Positions 1-7,764 of a stretch of DNA of 26,919 bases are shown here, piece after piece. The stretch comes from PALSA-607 sp036510735 (GTDB lineage Bacteria; Actinomycetota; Actinomycetes; Acidothermales; Acidothermaceae): the NCBI GenBank assembly GCA_036510735.1, contig DATCDK010000267.1:1-26919 (forward strand), given 5' to 3'. Position 1 is the stretch's first letter; every line of letters starts with the position of its first letter. The translations under genes and the position numbers were made by a program. Under the pieces are notes generated by a model. It searched no databases, was not told the DNA's origin, and saw nothing but the letters and a program-made list of their open reading frames with translations.

Positions 1-1
1 G

Positions 2-850
2 GGCGACGGCAAGCGGCCGCTGTCGGTTGGCTTTTGGTTCTCCCTCGGGCATTCGTCGGTCGTCTTCATCCTCGCGTTCTTACTGTCACTCGGCGTGAAG
101 GCCCTCGTCGGCCCCGTAAAGAGCGACACTTCAGCGTTGCATCACTACACCGGGCTCATCGGCACTTCGGTCTCTGGAACGTTCCTTTTCGTCATCGCCG
201 CGATCAACGTGATCATCTTGGTCGGGATCATGAAGGTCTTCCGCGACATGCGCCGCGGCGTCTATGACGAGGAGACCCTCGAGCACCACCTGGCCAACCG
301 GGGCCTGATGAACCGCATCCTGCGACCGATCATGAAGTCGATCAGCAAGCCGGGGCAGATGTACGGCGTCGGACTGCTCTTCGGCCTCGGCTTCGACACC
401 GCGACCGAGGTATCACTTCTTGTCCTTGCGGCGGCCGGCGCGGCGAGTGCGCTGCCGTGGTACGGCATCCTCGCGCTGCCGATCCTCTTCGCGGCTGGCA
501 TGTGCCTGTTCGACACCATCGACGGTACGTTCATGAACTTCGCGTACGGCTGGGCGTTCTCACGGCCGGTCCGCAAGGTCTTCTACAACATCACCATCAC
601 CAGCCTCTCGATCATGATCGCCGCGGTGATTGGCGGCGTCGAACTGCTCGGTCTGGTGTCGCAACAGCTGAACGTCACGGGCCGCTTCTGGACCGACATG
701 CAAAACGCGAACATCAACACCCTCGGGTTCGTCATCGTGGGTTTGTTCGTGGTGACGTGGGCCGTAGCACTGCTGATCTGGCGATTCGGCCACATCGAAG
801 AGAAGTGGACTGCCGGCATGCGGCAGCACGCGATTCGCGACGCGGACTAA
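2..850 (+). CDS. Nickel/cobalt permease, NiCoT (HoxN/NixA) family, 5'-truncated
   Basis: Secondary transporter that imports Ni2+ and/or Co2+ across the cytoplasmic membrane. The reading frame is open from base 2, so the start and the first membrane segments (with the family's HX4DH metal signature) lie outside the window. The visible part opens with RPLSVGFWFSLGHSSVV, which matches the second conserved NiCoT block. It continues with hydrophobic segments and the conserved GLLFGLGFDTATE and GMCLFDTIDG blocks, then the stretch FAYGWAF. About 282 residues remain, against 330-370 for the family. The stop codon overlaps the convergent modC stop by 4 nt. Metal preference cannot be read from the sequence. 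No Ni or Co enzyme gene is nearby; the neighbour is molybdate transport. Confidence 0.93.
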   Translation, partial: GDGKRPLSVGFWFSLGHSSVVFILAFLLSLGVKALVGPVKSDTSALHHYTGLIGTSVSGTFLFVIAAINVIILVGIMKVFRDMRRGVYDEETLEHHLANRGLMNRILRPIMKSISKPGQMYGVGLLFGLGFDTATEVSLLVLAAAGAASALPWYGILALPILFAAGMCLFDTIDGTFMNFAYGWAFSRPVRKVFYNITITSLSIMIAAVIGGVELLGLVSQQLNVTGRFWTDMQNANINTLGFVIVGLFVVTWAVALLIWRFGHIEEKWTAGMRQHAIRDAD

Positions 851-1926
851 CTCTCGTCGTAGACGGTGAGGTCGGTGGCTTTCACCGACAGCCAGACGCG
901 TTCGTCGACGCCGAGCTGAAGTTCCGCCATCGCCGCTGTCGTGACGTCGACAGCGACATCGGGTGGTCCGTTGACGAATAGCCTGACCAAGTCTCCGTGT
1001 TGCTCAACCGTGGCGATGTTTCCCGCCCACACGTTGCGCGGGCTTCCATGCGGGACGTCGCGGTGTACCGAAATGCTCGATGGCCGCGCCACCACGAACA
1101 CCTCGCCGTAGTGCGCCTCCGCCGTCACCAACTCGGCGCCATTGGGCAGCCTGATGGACGTGCCGTCGGACCGGCCGGCGAAGAGGTTGAGCCCGACGAG
1201 CTGGGCGACGTAGCGCGTCTTCGGGTTGCGGGTGATCTCTTGAGGTGTGCCGGTCTGCACGACCACACCACCCTCGATGACCGCTACCTGATCGGCGAGG
1301 ATCAACGCGTCGAGCGGATCGTGCGTGACCAAGACCGTCGCGCCGCCGAACTCGCCGAGGTGTCTGCGCAAGTCACCGCGCACGCTCATGCGGGTGCCGG
1401 CATCGAGTGCGGCGAGTGGCTCGTCGAGGAGCAACACCTGCGGTGTCGTCGCGAGCGCTCGGGCCAGCGCCACTCGCTGGGCCTGACCGCCGGACAGTTG
1501 CGCAGGCCGCTGGCTCGCCTGCTCCATAAGGTCGACGCGTGCCAGCCACCCGTCCGCGATATCGCGAGCGGCCGTCTTCTCTAAGCCCTTCGCCCGCAGG
1601 CCGAACGCCACGTTGTCGCGCGCGCTCATCGTCGGAAACAACAGGTAGTCCTGAAACACGACGCCGAGCGAGCGTTGCTCTGTCGCCAGCCGGACGCCGG
1701 AGGTGCGGTCCTCCCAGGTGCGCGCACCGACTCGCACGAAGCCCGCCGAGGCCGGCAGCAGGCCGGCGATGACCCGCAGTGCGGTCGACTTGCCGGCGCC
1801 GTTCGGACCAAGGAGTGCGAGAACGCTGCCCCCAGGGACATGCAGTTTCGCGTCGAGCCTCCACCGCTCTCGGTCGACGACGATGTGGGCGTCAAGTGAT
1901 GCCGCCACCTCTGCACTACCCGGCAT
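847..1926 (-). CDS. modC: Molybdate ABC transporter ATP-binding protein ModC
   Basis: ATPase subunit that drives molybdate import through ModB. The 359-aa protein has Walker A GPNGAGKST near residue 40, a Q-loop in VVFQDYLLFP, the signature LSGGQAQR, Walker B VLLLDEPLAALD and the switch histidine in VTHD. About 120 residues follow the ATPase fold, including a TOBE/Mop-like segment (roughly 290-355) of the kind that senses oxyanion in ModC proteins. The start ATG overlaps the modB stop as TGATG, which suggests translational coupling. It is the last gene of the operon and meets the NiCoT gene tail to tail. Tungstate or sulfate specificity is possible from the ATPase alone; the Mop-type regulator and ModA upstream favour molybdate. 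Confidence 0.93.
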   Translation of the reverse strand: MPGSAEVAASLDAHIVVDRERWRLDAKLHVPGGSVLALLGPNGAGKSTALRVIAGLLPASAGFVRVGARTWEDRTSGVRLATEQRSLGVVFQDYLLFPTMSARDNVAFGLRAKGLEKTAARDIADGWLARVDLMEQASQRPAQLSGGQAQRVALARALATTPQVLLLDEPLAALDAGTRMSVRGDLRRHLGEFGGATVLVTHDPLDALILADQVAVIEGGVVVQTGTPQEITRNPKTRYVAQLVGLNLFAGRSDGTSIRLPNGAELVTAEAHYGEVFVVARPSSISVHRDVPHGSPRNVWAGNIATVEQHGDLVRLFVNGPPDVAVDVTTAAMAELQLGVDERVWLSVKATDLTVYDES

Positions 1927-2756
1927 CAGGTGCGCAGCCAGCGGTCACGCAGACCGGCGAGGATCGCCACCGACACCACAAGCAGCACGAGGCTCAGCGC
2001 GATGGCGGCGTCCGGATTGTTTTGCAGGGCGAGGTAGACCTGTAGCGGCATGGTCTGAGTAGTCCCTGGATAGCTGCCCGCGAAGGTGATCGTGGCTCCG
2101 AACTCGCCGAGCGCACGGGCCCAGCAGAGCACGGCGCCCGCGGCGATGCCCGGGCCCAACATCGGCAGTGTCACATGCACAAAGGTGAAGAGACGGGAGG
2201 CGCCGAGCGTCGCCGCCGCATGGTCGTAGCGGACGTCGACGCCGCGCAACGAGCCTTCGACCGAGACAATGAGGAACGGCATCGCGACGAACGTCTCGGC
2301 GACAACGACAGCTGCGGTGGTGAACGGAAGTGACACCCCGAACACCTTGAGGATTTCGCTGCCTACGACTCCTCGGCGGCCGTACGCAAGCAGCAGTGCG
2401 ATACCCCCGGCAACGGGTGGCAGCACGAGTGGCAGCGTGATCAATGCGCGCAGCAGCGAGCGGCCACGAAAATCCAGCCGGGCCAATACCCATGCGATGG
2501 GCACGCCCACCACGATGGCGATCGCCGTGGCCGCGGTCGCAGTCTCGAGTGACAACCGCAACGCCGTGCGGACGTCGGGACTGCTGATCAGCGACGGCAG
2601 GTGGTGCCAGGGGGTGCGAATCAACAACCCAACGATCGGCAGGATCAGGAACACGACGCCGATCGCCGCGGGTACGAACAGCGCGTAAGGCACCCGCACC
2701 CGAGGGTCGGCGCCGCGGCTCCGACCCTCAGCGGTGTCAGCGGCGACGTCGGTCAT
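1926..2756 (-). CDS. modB: Molybdate ABC transporter permease ModB
   Basis: Membrane channel subunit of the molybdate importer. The 276-aa protein has a short charged N-terminus and about five to six hydrophobic segments. It carries the EAA-type coupling loop that docks on ModC, seen as AAATLGASRLFTFVHVTLP followed by a glycine-rich turn (about residues 180-205). The ARALGEFGATITFAG block is characteristic of ModB/CysT-type permeases. It begins 25 nt after the modA stop and shares a single base with modC, consistent with one transcript. No truncation or missing key motif is seen. Confidence 0.92.
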   Translation of the reverse strand: MTDVAADTAEGRSRGADPRVRVPYALFVPAAIGVVFLILPIVGLLIRTPWHHLPSLISSPDVRTALRLSLETATAATAIAIVVGVPIAWVLARLDFRGRSLLRALITLPLVLPPVAGGIALLLAYGRRGVVGSEILKVFGVSLPFTTAAVVVAETFVAMPFLIVSVEGSLRGVDVRYDHAAATLGASRLFTFVHVTLPMLGPGIAAGAVLCWARALGEFGATITFAGSYPGTTQTMPLQVYLALQNNPDAAIALSLVLLVVSVAILAGLRDRWLRT

Positions 2757-2781
2757 GTGCGCAAGTGTGGCCTGCGCCGGG

Positions 2782-3633
2782 TCAGGGCTGCTGGAACCCC
2801 GCCGCCTGCAAGATCTGCTGTCCGGCCGGCGACGCCACGTAGTTCACGAACTCCTGCCCGGCAACGGCGTTCTTCCCGGTCTTGACGACGACGATCGGGT
2901 AAGTGTTGATCGCGCTCGCCGCTTCGGCGAAGTTCACGCCGGCCACCTTGCTACCCGCCGACTTCACGTCCGTCTGGTAGACGATGCCGGCGTCGACCTC
3001 ACCAAGTTCGACCTTGGTCAGGACCGATGCGACGTCTTGTTCGAGTGTGACCGGGTGGGGGGTCAGCTTGGCCGCGGCGAAGGCCTTCGTGGCTGCCGCG
3101 CCGCACGGAACCGTCGCCGCGCACAGCGCCAACTTCACCCCTGACTTCGTCACGTCCGCGAGGCTCGCAATGTGGTCGGGGTTACTCGGCGAGACCGCGA
3201 TCTCGAGCTCGTTCTTCGCAAACACTGTCGGCGTTCCTACGCCATCACCGGCCTTCGTAACGGTGCCCATCGTCGTGGTACTCGCCGCTGCGAACACGTC
3301 GACGGGCGCGCCCTGCGTAATCTGCGCTGCGAGGGTGTCGGAGCCTCCGTAGGACGGCACGACCTTCACGCCCGGGTGTGCCTGCTCGAAGTTCGCGGCT
3401 AGGGTCGTGAACGTCGCCATCAGCGACGAGGCAGCAAAGACGACGACCGTGCCAGACACGCTGGGCGTAGCAAATGCGGCAGCCGAACTGGCCGGTGCCG
3501 CGCTGCTCGACGCAGCCGGTGCGGCGGACGACGGCGCGGTGCTGGGGGCGGAAGAACTGCACCCGGCGAGGCCGAGTGCGACGACGACGGTGGTGACGAT
3601 GACAGTGGTGACCATGGAAGCGTTCCGGTTCAT
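2782..3633 (-). CDS. modA: Molybdate-binding lipoprotein ModA
   Basis: Extracytoplasmic solute-binding protein that delivers molybdate to ModBC. The 283-aa protein starts with a hydrophobic signal peptide ending in the lipobox LAGC, with Cys25 the predicted lipidated residue. An Ala/Ser/Pro-rich linker of about 35 residues follows. The binding fold opens with VFAASSLMATF, the typical ModA oxyanion motif. It also shows YGGSDTLAAQITQGAPVDVFAAAS, split here between GGSDTLAAQI and GAPVDVFAAAS, and a C-terminal VASPAGQQIL helix. The start ATG overlaps the upstream regulator's stop as ATGA. A similar low-complexity linker occurs on the sugar-binding lipoprotein at the other end of the window. Confidence 0.93.
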   Translation of the reverse strand: MNRNASMVTTVIVTTVVVALGLAGCSSSAPSTAPSSAAPAASSSAAPASSAAAFATPSVSGTVVVFAASSLMATFTTLAANFEQAHPGVKVVPSYGGSDTLAAQITQGAPVDVFAAASTTTMGTVTKAGDGVGTPTVFAKNELEIAVSPSNPDHIASLADVTKSGVKLALCAATVPCGAAATKAFAAAKLTPHPVTLEQDVASVLTKVELGEVDAGIVYQTDVKSAGSKVAGVNFAEAASAINTYPIVVVKTGKNAVAGQEFVNYVASPAGQQILQAAGFQQP

Positions 3634-4091
3634 GAACTCTCCGAGGCGGGTGAAGGGACGCCGACTGATCGGCGTCCGGTATTGAGAGGTGCCGGAAGCT
3701 CCACAACCACGTTGGTTGCCTTGATTGATGCGATAGCCAGAACACCCGGCTCTAACTCCAACTCATCGGCCGCCTCGCGGCTAATGAGGGAAACGATTCG
3801 CTGGCCGCCGCACTGCATCTCGACCTGAGCCATAACGGTGTCGCGAATCACCTTGGTCACGATGCCGACCAACTGGTTGCGCGCCGACGCTTGGGCGACC
3901 TGGCCGGGCTCGAGGGCGTCGTTCAACGTCGTCGCCAGCCGGGCGAGCTCCGCGCCATCGACGGCCAGATGCCCGGTCTCGTCGGTCGTCGAGACGAACT
4001 TGCCGGACTCCGCCCAGCGCCTGGCAGTGTCGTCACTGACGCCCAGGAGACGGGCGACGTCGGCGATCCGGTACGTGGGCATGTCGCCCAC
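3630..4091 (-). CDS. HTH/Mop-domain molybdate-responsive protein
   Basis: Probable molybdate sensor or regulator heading the mod operon. Residues 4-30 form a MerR-type excisionase-like helix-turn-helix (YRIADVARLLGVSDDTARRWA). Residues about 70-133 form one Mop (TOBE) domain, starting ARNQLVGIVTKVI and ending ATNVVVE, the fold that binds molybdate. The modelled start is GTG at 4091. An in-frame ATG three codons later (4082) is an equally good start, and neither has a clear Shine-Dalgarno. A perfect 6-bp inverted repeat lies just upstream. The stop overlaps modA by 4 nt. Family members are called helix-turn-helix molybdopterin-binding proteins. Control of its own operon is inference from position and domains. 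Confidence 0.88.
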   Translation of the reverse strand: MGDMPTYRIADVARLLGVSDDTARRWAESGKFVSTTDETGHLAVDGAELARLATTLNDALEPGQVAQASARNQLVGIVTKVIRDTVMAQVEMQCGGQRIVSLISREAADELELEPGVLAIASIKATNVVVELPAPLNTGRRSVGVPSPASESS

Positions 4092-4095
4092 ATTA

Positions 4096-4109
4096 ACCGC
4101 AGATGCGGT
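4096..4109. promoter_or_regulatory. Inverted repeat upstream of the mod operon (candidate operator)
   Basis: ACCGCA-GA-TGCGGT is a perfect 6+6 palindrome with a 2-bp spacer. It ends 4-5 bp from the GTG start of the HTH/Mop gene. On the minus strand a GTTAAT -10-like element (4097-4092) borders it, so it would sit between -35 and -10 of a short-leader promoter. A repressor site for the downstream HTH/Mop protein is inference. Confidence 0.4.
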
Positions 4110-4128
4110 GTCTAACCACCCGCAACTT

Positions 4129-4148
4129 CCGCGGCTGCGGAGCCGCGG
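4129..4148 (-). terminator. GC-rich hairpin after the YbjQ-like gene
   Basis: CCGCGGCT-GCGG-AGCCGCGG forms a perfect 8-bp stem with a 4-nt loop. It starts immediately past the TAA stop of the minus-strand YbjQ-like gene and lies before the mod operon. There is no T-tract after the stem on the minus strand. It could be an intrinsic terminator of the GC-only actinobacterial kind, or only an mRNA 3'-end stabiliser. Confidence 0.4.
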
Positions 4149-4149
4149 C

Positions 4150-4926
4150 TTAGCCGACCGGGACGACGAGGGGTGGCAGCTGGCCGCGCTGATCGCTGAC
4201 GCGGCGCACCGACGTCCCGGAAACGTAGAACTCCAACGTGTGGCCGCCCCAGACCCACTCGCTCGTCGTGACCGTCACGCCGACGACGCCATGAGCGCCG
4301 TCTCGCTCACCTTCGGCTTGCAGCCGCGTCATCGCAATCTCCCGGGCGTCGTAGAAGCCCTGGGTCCACTGAGCGAGCTCGATGTTCTGCCCGACCTGGC
4401 GCATCGTCTGCATCACGCCTTGCACAGCGATGTGGTAGACGCACGTGCCGAGCACGAACGACACCGGACACCAACCGACGTTGAGCAGCTGGTAGAGCTC
4501 TTTGGCGTCGAGGTGGCTGGTGAACGGAGCGCCCGAGGGTTGCCGGTGCGAAGCGGTGCCGTCGCGGTGACGCACCGCCGTACCGATCGCGGTGAACTCG
4601 AGGGCGTCAGCGCTGTGCGCGCGGTAGCCGAGCTTGACCCCGATGACGCCGTCCCCGCCGACCTTCACGGTCTCGGCGATCAGCCGGTTGATGGCGTTCA
4701 TCCGCGCGGTGTACATGGCTTGCGACAACACCTGGTACTCGCCGGGCTGCATGCCGCGGCCGGGCTGGAAGCCGACGTGGTAGACGGACACACCCATGAC
4801 GAGTTCAATCGCGTCGAACCCGGTGTGCTCGAGCAAAGTGAACTCGGCGACCGACAGGTCGGACGTGAAGAACTTCCCGGACTCCGCGAGCCGGGTCTGC
4901 GCTATCTGATCGGGACCTTCAGTCAT
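4150..4926 (-). CDS. Tandem YbjQ-like (heavy-metal-binding domain) protein
   Basis: A 258-aa soluble protein built from two copies of the YbjQ/DUF74-like fold. Copy 1 spans about residues 19-119 and copy 2 about 135-241. Both share FTS-L at the start, a V-G-x-x-VYH strand (VMGVSVYHVGF and VLGTCVYHIAV), an alpha segment with R-x-x-AM/N-RL-AE, a GA/GDGV-GV strand and a final LEF--GT-VR. YbjQ-type proteins form pentamers and are labelled heavy-metal binding in databases, but their role is not established. No cysteine cluster or signal peptide is present. A TAGCTT -10-like element ends 6 nt before the ATG, so the message may be leaderless. It lies upstream of the mod operon on the same strand, separated by a hairpin. 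Function unknown. Confidence 0.75.
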   Translation of the reverse strand: MTEGPDQIAQTRLAESGKFFTSDLSVAEFTLLEHTGFDAIELVMGVSVYHVGFQPGRGMQPGEYQVLSQAMYTARMNAINRLIAETVKVGGDGVIGVKLGYRAHSADALEFTAIGTAVRHRDGTASHRQPSGAPFTSHLDAKELYQLLNVGWCPVSFVLGTCVYHIAVQGVMQTMRQVGQNIELAQWTQGFYDAREIAMTRLQAEGERDGAHGVVGVTVTTSEWVWGGHTLEFYVSGTSVRRVSDQRGQLPPLVVPVG

Positions 4927-4985
4927 GTGATCAAGCTAGCAATGCACGACTACCGGCCACCAGACGGGCGCGGCCCACCGGGGAC

Positions 4986-5147
4986 CTACTTGCCGCCGCG
5001 GCCTTCGTGCTCCTCGACGAACTCCTCGGGTGTGCCCTGACCGCCGCCCTCGGGATCCGCGTTGCCAAGAGCAGTCTCGGCCGGCATGGCGTCGATGTGT
5101 GCCTTGGCCTCAGCTTCGAGGTCCTTCTTTTCATCGTCGTCGGGCAT
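4986..5147 (-). CDS. Small acidic hypothetical protein (53 aa)
   Basis: A 53-residue, strongly charged, probably disordered protein. It starts MPDDDEKKDLEAEAKAHIDA and ends EEHEGRGGK, with many Asp/Glu residues and no cysteine. The frame is open further upstream, but the ATG at 5147 is preceded by GAGGAG with a 4-nt gap (5157-5152), so this start is chosen. It lies 68 nt downstream of the dioxygenase gene on the same strand and may be co-transcribed with it. No family recognised. Confidence 0.6.
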   Translation of the reverse strand: MPDDDEKKDLEAEAKAHIDAMPAETALGNADPEGGGQGTPEEFVEEHEGRGGK

Positions 5148-5215
5148 GGCGCTCCTCGTCGGTTGATTGTCATCAGCTGCTACCCGCGAATCTACCTGCG
5201 GAACCTGCGGCGCGC

Positions 5216-6100
5216 TCAGCCAGCTGTCTCGTCGGCCGCAAGCACGAAGTCGAAGCTCACACTTGACCAATCCGAGCCCGCGGGGCCGCCCGGCGGCGGA
5301 GGTTCAGTCGCGGGGTGGTCCGCAAGTTCGGTGACTAGCCGCTCCTTGACGCCGAAGACCGCATCGTGGCCCAGGTATTCGTCGCCAGCGACGAAGACGT
5401 GCGTCGTGAGCTTGTGATAGCCGGCGGCTCGGATCATGAAATGGATGTGCGCGGGTCGCATCCCGCCGCGGCCGGCGGCAGCGAGAAGTCGTCCGACCGG
5501 ACCGTCCGTTGGGATCGGGTAGGCGACAGGGCGCACCGACCAGAAGCGAAAGCCACCGTCGCTATCCGTGAACAGATGCCCACGGTTCGCGGTTCGGGCA
5601 CCGTCGTATTGGACGTCGTACAAGCCGTCGCCGTCCGCTTCCCACACGTCGATCCTGGCACCCACGACCGGTTCGCCACCGACGCCGCGGACCCTGCCCT
5701 CGACCCAGCACGGCTGACCGACAGCGCCCGCCGCGAGGTCGCCGCCGAGTTCGATCTCGGGGGAGTTCTCGACGAAGAACGGGCCGAACACAGTGGATTG
5801 GGTGGCTGAGGAGTGGGCGACTTCGTTGACCGCAACCGTCAGCATCGAGAGCCCGAGGACGTCGGAGAGTAACACGAACTCCTGCCGCCGCTCGTCGCAC
5901 ATGTGTCCGGTGCGGGTGAGGAAACCGATCGCCTCGTGCCACTCGTCGTCGGTCAGCCGGACGTCGCGCACGAACTCATGCAGGTGTCGCACGAGGCTCT
6001 GCATCACTTCGCGGTAGCGCGCGGATGGCGCGCCGTCGAAGCTGGCCACGACCTCCTCGGTCACGGCAAGCTCGCGGGCGTCTTGCGACTCAGACGTCAT
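5216..6100 (-). CDS. Intradiol ring-cleavage dioxygenase, hydroxyquinol/catechol 1,2-dioxygenase type
   Basis: Non-haem Fe(III) enzyme that opens catechol-type rings between the two hydroxyls. The 294-aa length is typical. Residues about 25-105 form the alpha-helical N-terminal dimerisation domain. The catalytic beta-sandwich follows, beginning STVFGPFFVENSPEIELGGD. The Fe ligands are visible: Tyr161 (GDGLYDVQY), Tyr194 (PVAYPIPTDGPVG) and His218/His220 (RPAHIHF). The WEADGDGLYDVQYDG block resembles hydroxyquinol 1,2-dioxygenases more than catechol 1,2-dioxygenases, so hydroxyquinol is the likeliest substrate (inference). No maleylacetate reductase, muconate cycloisomerase or monooxygenase gene is nearby, so its pathway partners must be elsewhere. 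It is divergent from the GH51 gene, 63 nt apart. Confidence 0.9.
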   Translation of the reverse strand: MTSESQDARELAVTEEVVASFDGAPSARYREVMQSLVRHLHEFVRDVRLTDDEWHEAIGFLTRTGHMCDERRQEFVLLSDVLGLSMLTVAVNEVAHSSATQSTVFGPFFVENSPEIELGGDLAAGAVGQPCWVEGRVRGVGGEPVVGARIDVWEADGDGLYDVQYDGARTANRGHLFTDSDGGFRFWSVRPVAYPIPTDGPVGRLLAAAGRGGMRPAHIHFMIRAAGYHKLTTHVFVAGDEYLGHDAVFGVKERLVTELADHPATEPPPPGGPAGSDWSSVSFDFVLAADETAG

Positions 6101-6128
6101 GAGGACTGCGAGCCTATTCCCGGCGCCA

Positions 6129-6157
6129 TCGACATGCGCCAGGTCGAGGCATATGGT
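6129..6157 (+). promoter_or_regulatory. Leaderless-type promoter of the GH51 gene
   Basis: TCGACA (6129-6134, 5 of 6 to the -35 consensus) is separated by exactly 17 bp from TATGGT (6152-6157, 4 of 6 to the -10). Transcription would start about 7 nt later, at 6164, which is the A of the chosen ATG. The message would therefore be leaderless. This also explains the absence of a well-placed Shine-Dalgarno. Confidence 0.5.
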
Positions 6158-6163
6158 CCGGCC

Positions 6164-7690
6164 ATGTGCGCCGAATCCCTCTCCGGATCAGTGACGATCG
6201 ACCCCGCCGACCATCATGGCCACATCGACAGGCGCATCTTCGGATCGTTCGTCGAGCACATGGGGCGATCCGTGTATTCGGGCATCTATGAGCCCACCCA
6301 TGCGACAGCCGATGCCGACGGCTTCCGCACCGATGTCGCGCGATTGATCGAAGAGCTCGGAGTAACCGTGGTCCGCTATCCAGGCGGCAACTTTGTATCT
6401 GGATACCGCTGGGAGGATGGCGTTGGCCCGCGAGAAGCGAGGCCGGCGCGCCTCGACCTTGCGTGGCGGTCCATCGAACCGAACACAGTCGGCACCGACG
6501 AGTTCGTCCGCTGGGCCACCGCGCATCGACTCGAAACGATGATGGCGGTCAACCTCGGCACCCGGGGCATCCAGGAGGCCGCCGACCTCGTCGAATACTG
6601 CAACATTCCCACGGGTACAGCGTGGTCGGATCTGCGTCGCGCTAACGGTTCAGCCAACCCCTACGGCATCAAGCTCTGGTGCCTCGGCAACGAGATGGAC
6701 GGCCCCTGGCAGACCGGCCACAAGACGGCCGAGGAGTACGGGAATCTCGCGGCGCAGACGGGTCGAGCCATGAAGCTAGTCGACCCAGGCATCGAACTGA
6801 TCGCGTGCGGTAGCTCGGGTCGCGACATGCCGACATTCGGCACCTGGGAGGCAACTGTCCTAAGTCATACCTACGACGTCGTCGACTACATCTCGTTGCA
6901 TGCCTACTACGAGGAGTTCGAGGGCGATCGTCGCAGCTTCCTCGGTTCAGGTGCGGTCATGGACGGCTTCATCAAGGACGTCGTGACGACAGCCGATGCT
7001 GTCGGAGCTCGCCTGGGTAGCGACAAGAAGATCAAGCTGTCCTTCGACGAATGGAACGTCTGGTACCAATCGCGATTCGCCGGCGCAGAGGATTTCCCGC
7101 TCGAAGTTGCGTCACCGCGCATCGAAGACGTCTACGGAACAGTCGACGCGGTTGTGGTGGGCGACCTGCTCATCACCTTGCTTAACAATGTCGACCGAAT
7201 CACCGTCGCCTGTCAGGCCCAACTCGTCAACGTCATTGCTCCCATCATGACGAAGCGCGGCGGCCCATCGTGGCGGCAGACGATCTTCTACCCATTCGCC
7301 GAAACAAGCCGTCGCGCACGCGGCACCAGCTTGGTCGCAGCGACCGAGATCGCCACCATGGCGACGGCACGTTACGGAGACGTACCTGCCCTCGCGGTCG
7401 CCGCGACCCACGACCCAGGGACTTCATCCGTGTCCGTCTTCTTGGTGAACCGCTCCGAGTTGGCGATCGATGTCGATCTCCGGCACGAGGCATTCGGCGC
7501 GCTGAAGATCGAGGGCGTCTACACGATCGCCGCCGATGACTCAGGTCCGTTGTACGGAGAGACGGCTGCTGCCGTTGCGCGGCCACGGCTCACGAACGCC
7601 TGGTCGACGGACCCGGTAGGGCGAACGTCCCTGCGGCTGGAACCAGAATCCTGGAGCACGCTGCGTGGGTCGACGCAGGACGCATCATGA
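6164..7690 (+). CDS. Alpha-L-arabinofuranosidase, GH51
   Basis: Intracellular retaining glycosidase (no signal peptide) that releases arabinose from arabino-oligosaccharides. The 508-aa protein begins with the GH51 block RRIFGSFVEHMGRSVYSGIYEP, followed by VVRYPGGNFVSGYRWEDGVG. The acid/base is Glu177 in LGNEMDGPWQ and the nucleophile Glu296 in SFDEWNVWY, both in the correct TIM-barrel positions. A C-terminal beta domain follows. The frame is open to 5903, but that stretch is antisense to the dioxygenase. ATG 6164 is chosen because a -35/-10 pair points to it as +1. GTG at 6191 is an alternative. The stop overlaps a new ATG as ATGA. No arabinose catabolic genes are in the window. Confidence 0.92.
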   Translation: MCAESLSGSVTIDPADHHGHIDRRIFGSFVEHMGRSVYSGIYEPTHATADADGFRTDVARLIEELGVTVVRYPGGNFVSGYRWEDGVGPREARPARLDLAWRSIEPNTVGTDEFVRWATAHRLETMMAVNLGTRGIQEAADLVEYCNIPTGTAWSDLRRANGSANPYGIKLWCLGNEMDGPWQTGHKTAEEYGNLAAQTGRAMKLVDPGIELIACGSSGRDMPTFGTWEATVLSHTYDVVDYISLHAYYEEFEGDRRSFLGSGAVMDGFIKDVVTTADAVGARLGSDKKIKLSFDEWNVWYQSRFAGAEDFPLEVASPRIEDVYGTVDAVVVGDLLITLLNNVDRITVACQAQLVNVIAPIMTKRGGPSWRQTIFYPFAETSRRARGTSLVAATEIATMATARYGDVPALAVAATHDPGTSSVSVFLVNRSELAIDVDLRHEAFGALKIEGVYTIAADDSGPLYGETAAAVARPRLTNAWSTDPVGRTSLRLEPESWSTLRGSTQDAS

Positions 7691-7764
7691 CGCAAGAGCC
7701 GACGGCCACCGTCACGCTAGACACCGGCCTCGTCAGTGCTGCAATCGCGGACGTCTCGGCTTGA
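7687..7764 (+). pseudogene. 25-codon orphan frame coupled to the GH51 stop
   Basis: ATG at 7687 overlaps the GH51 TGA and opens a frame of 25 codons starting MTQEPTATVTLDTG and ending at TGA 7764. The N-terminus loosely resembles the first strand of a glycoside hydrolase (TVTLD). It could be the leftover start of a lost second gene of this operon, a regulatory mini-ORF, or chance. Its last third runs antisense over the 3' end of the unrecognised minus-strand gene. Confidence 0.2.

Noticed and set aside
3838..5040. 400-codon plus-strand frame
   Set aside because: It is antisense to the Mop-domain gene and the YbjQ-like gene, both with recognisable domains. It is Arg/His/Pro-rich without family resemblance, a typical high-GC shadow frame.
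5903..6163. N-terminal extension of the GH51 frame
   Set aside because: The extra codons are antisense to the dioxygenase N-terminus and match no GH51 sequence. A promoter points to 6164.
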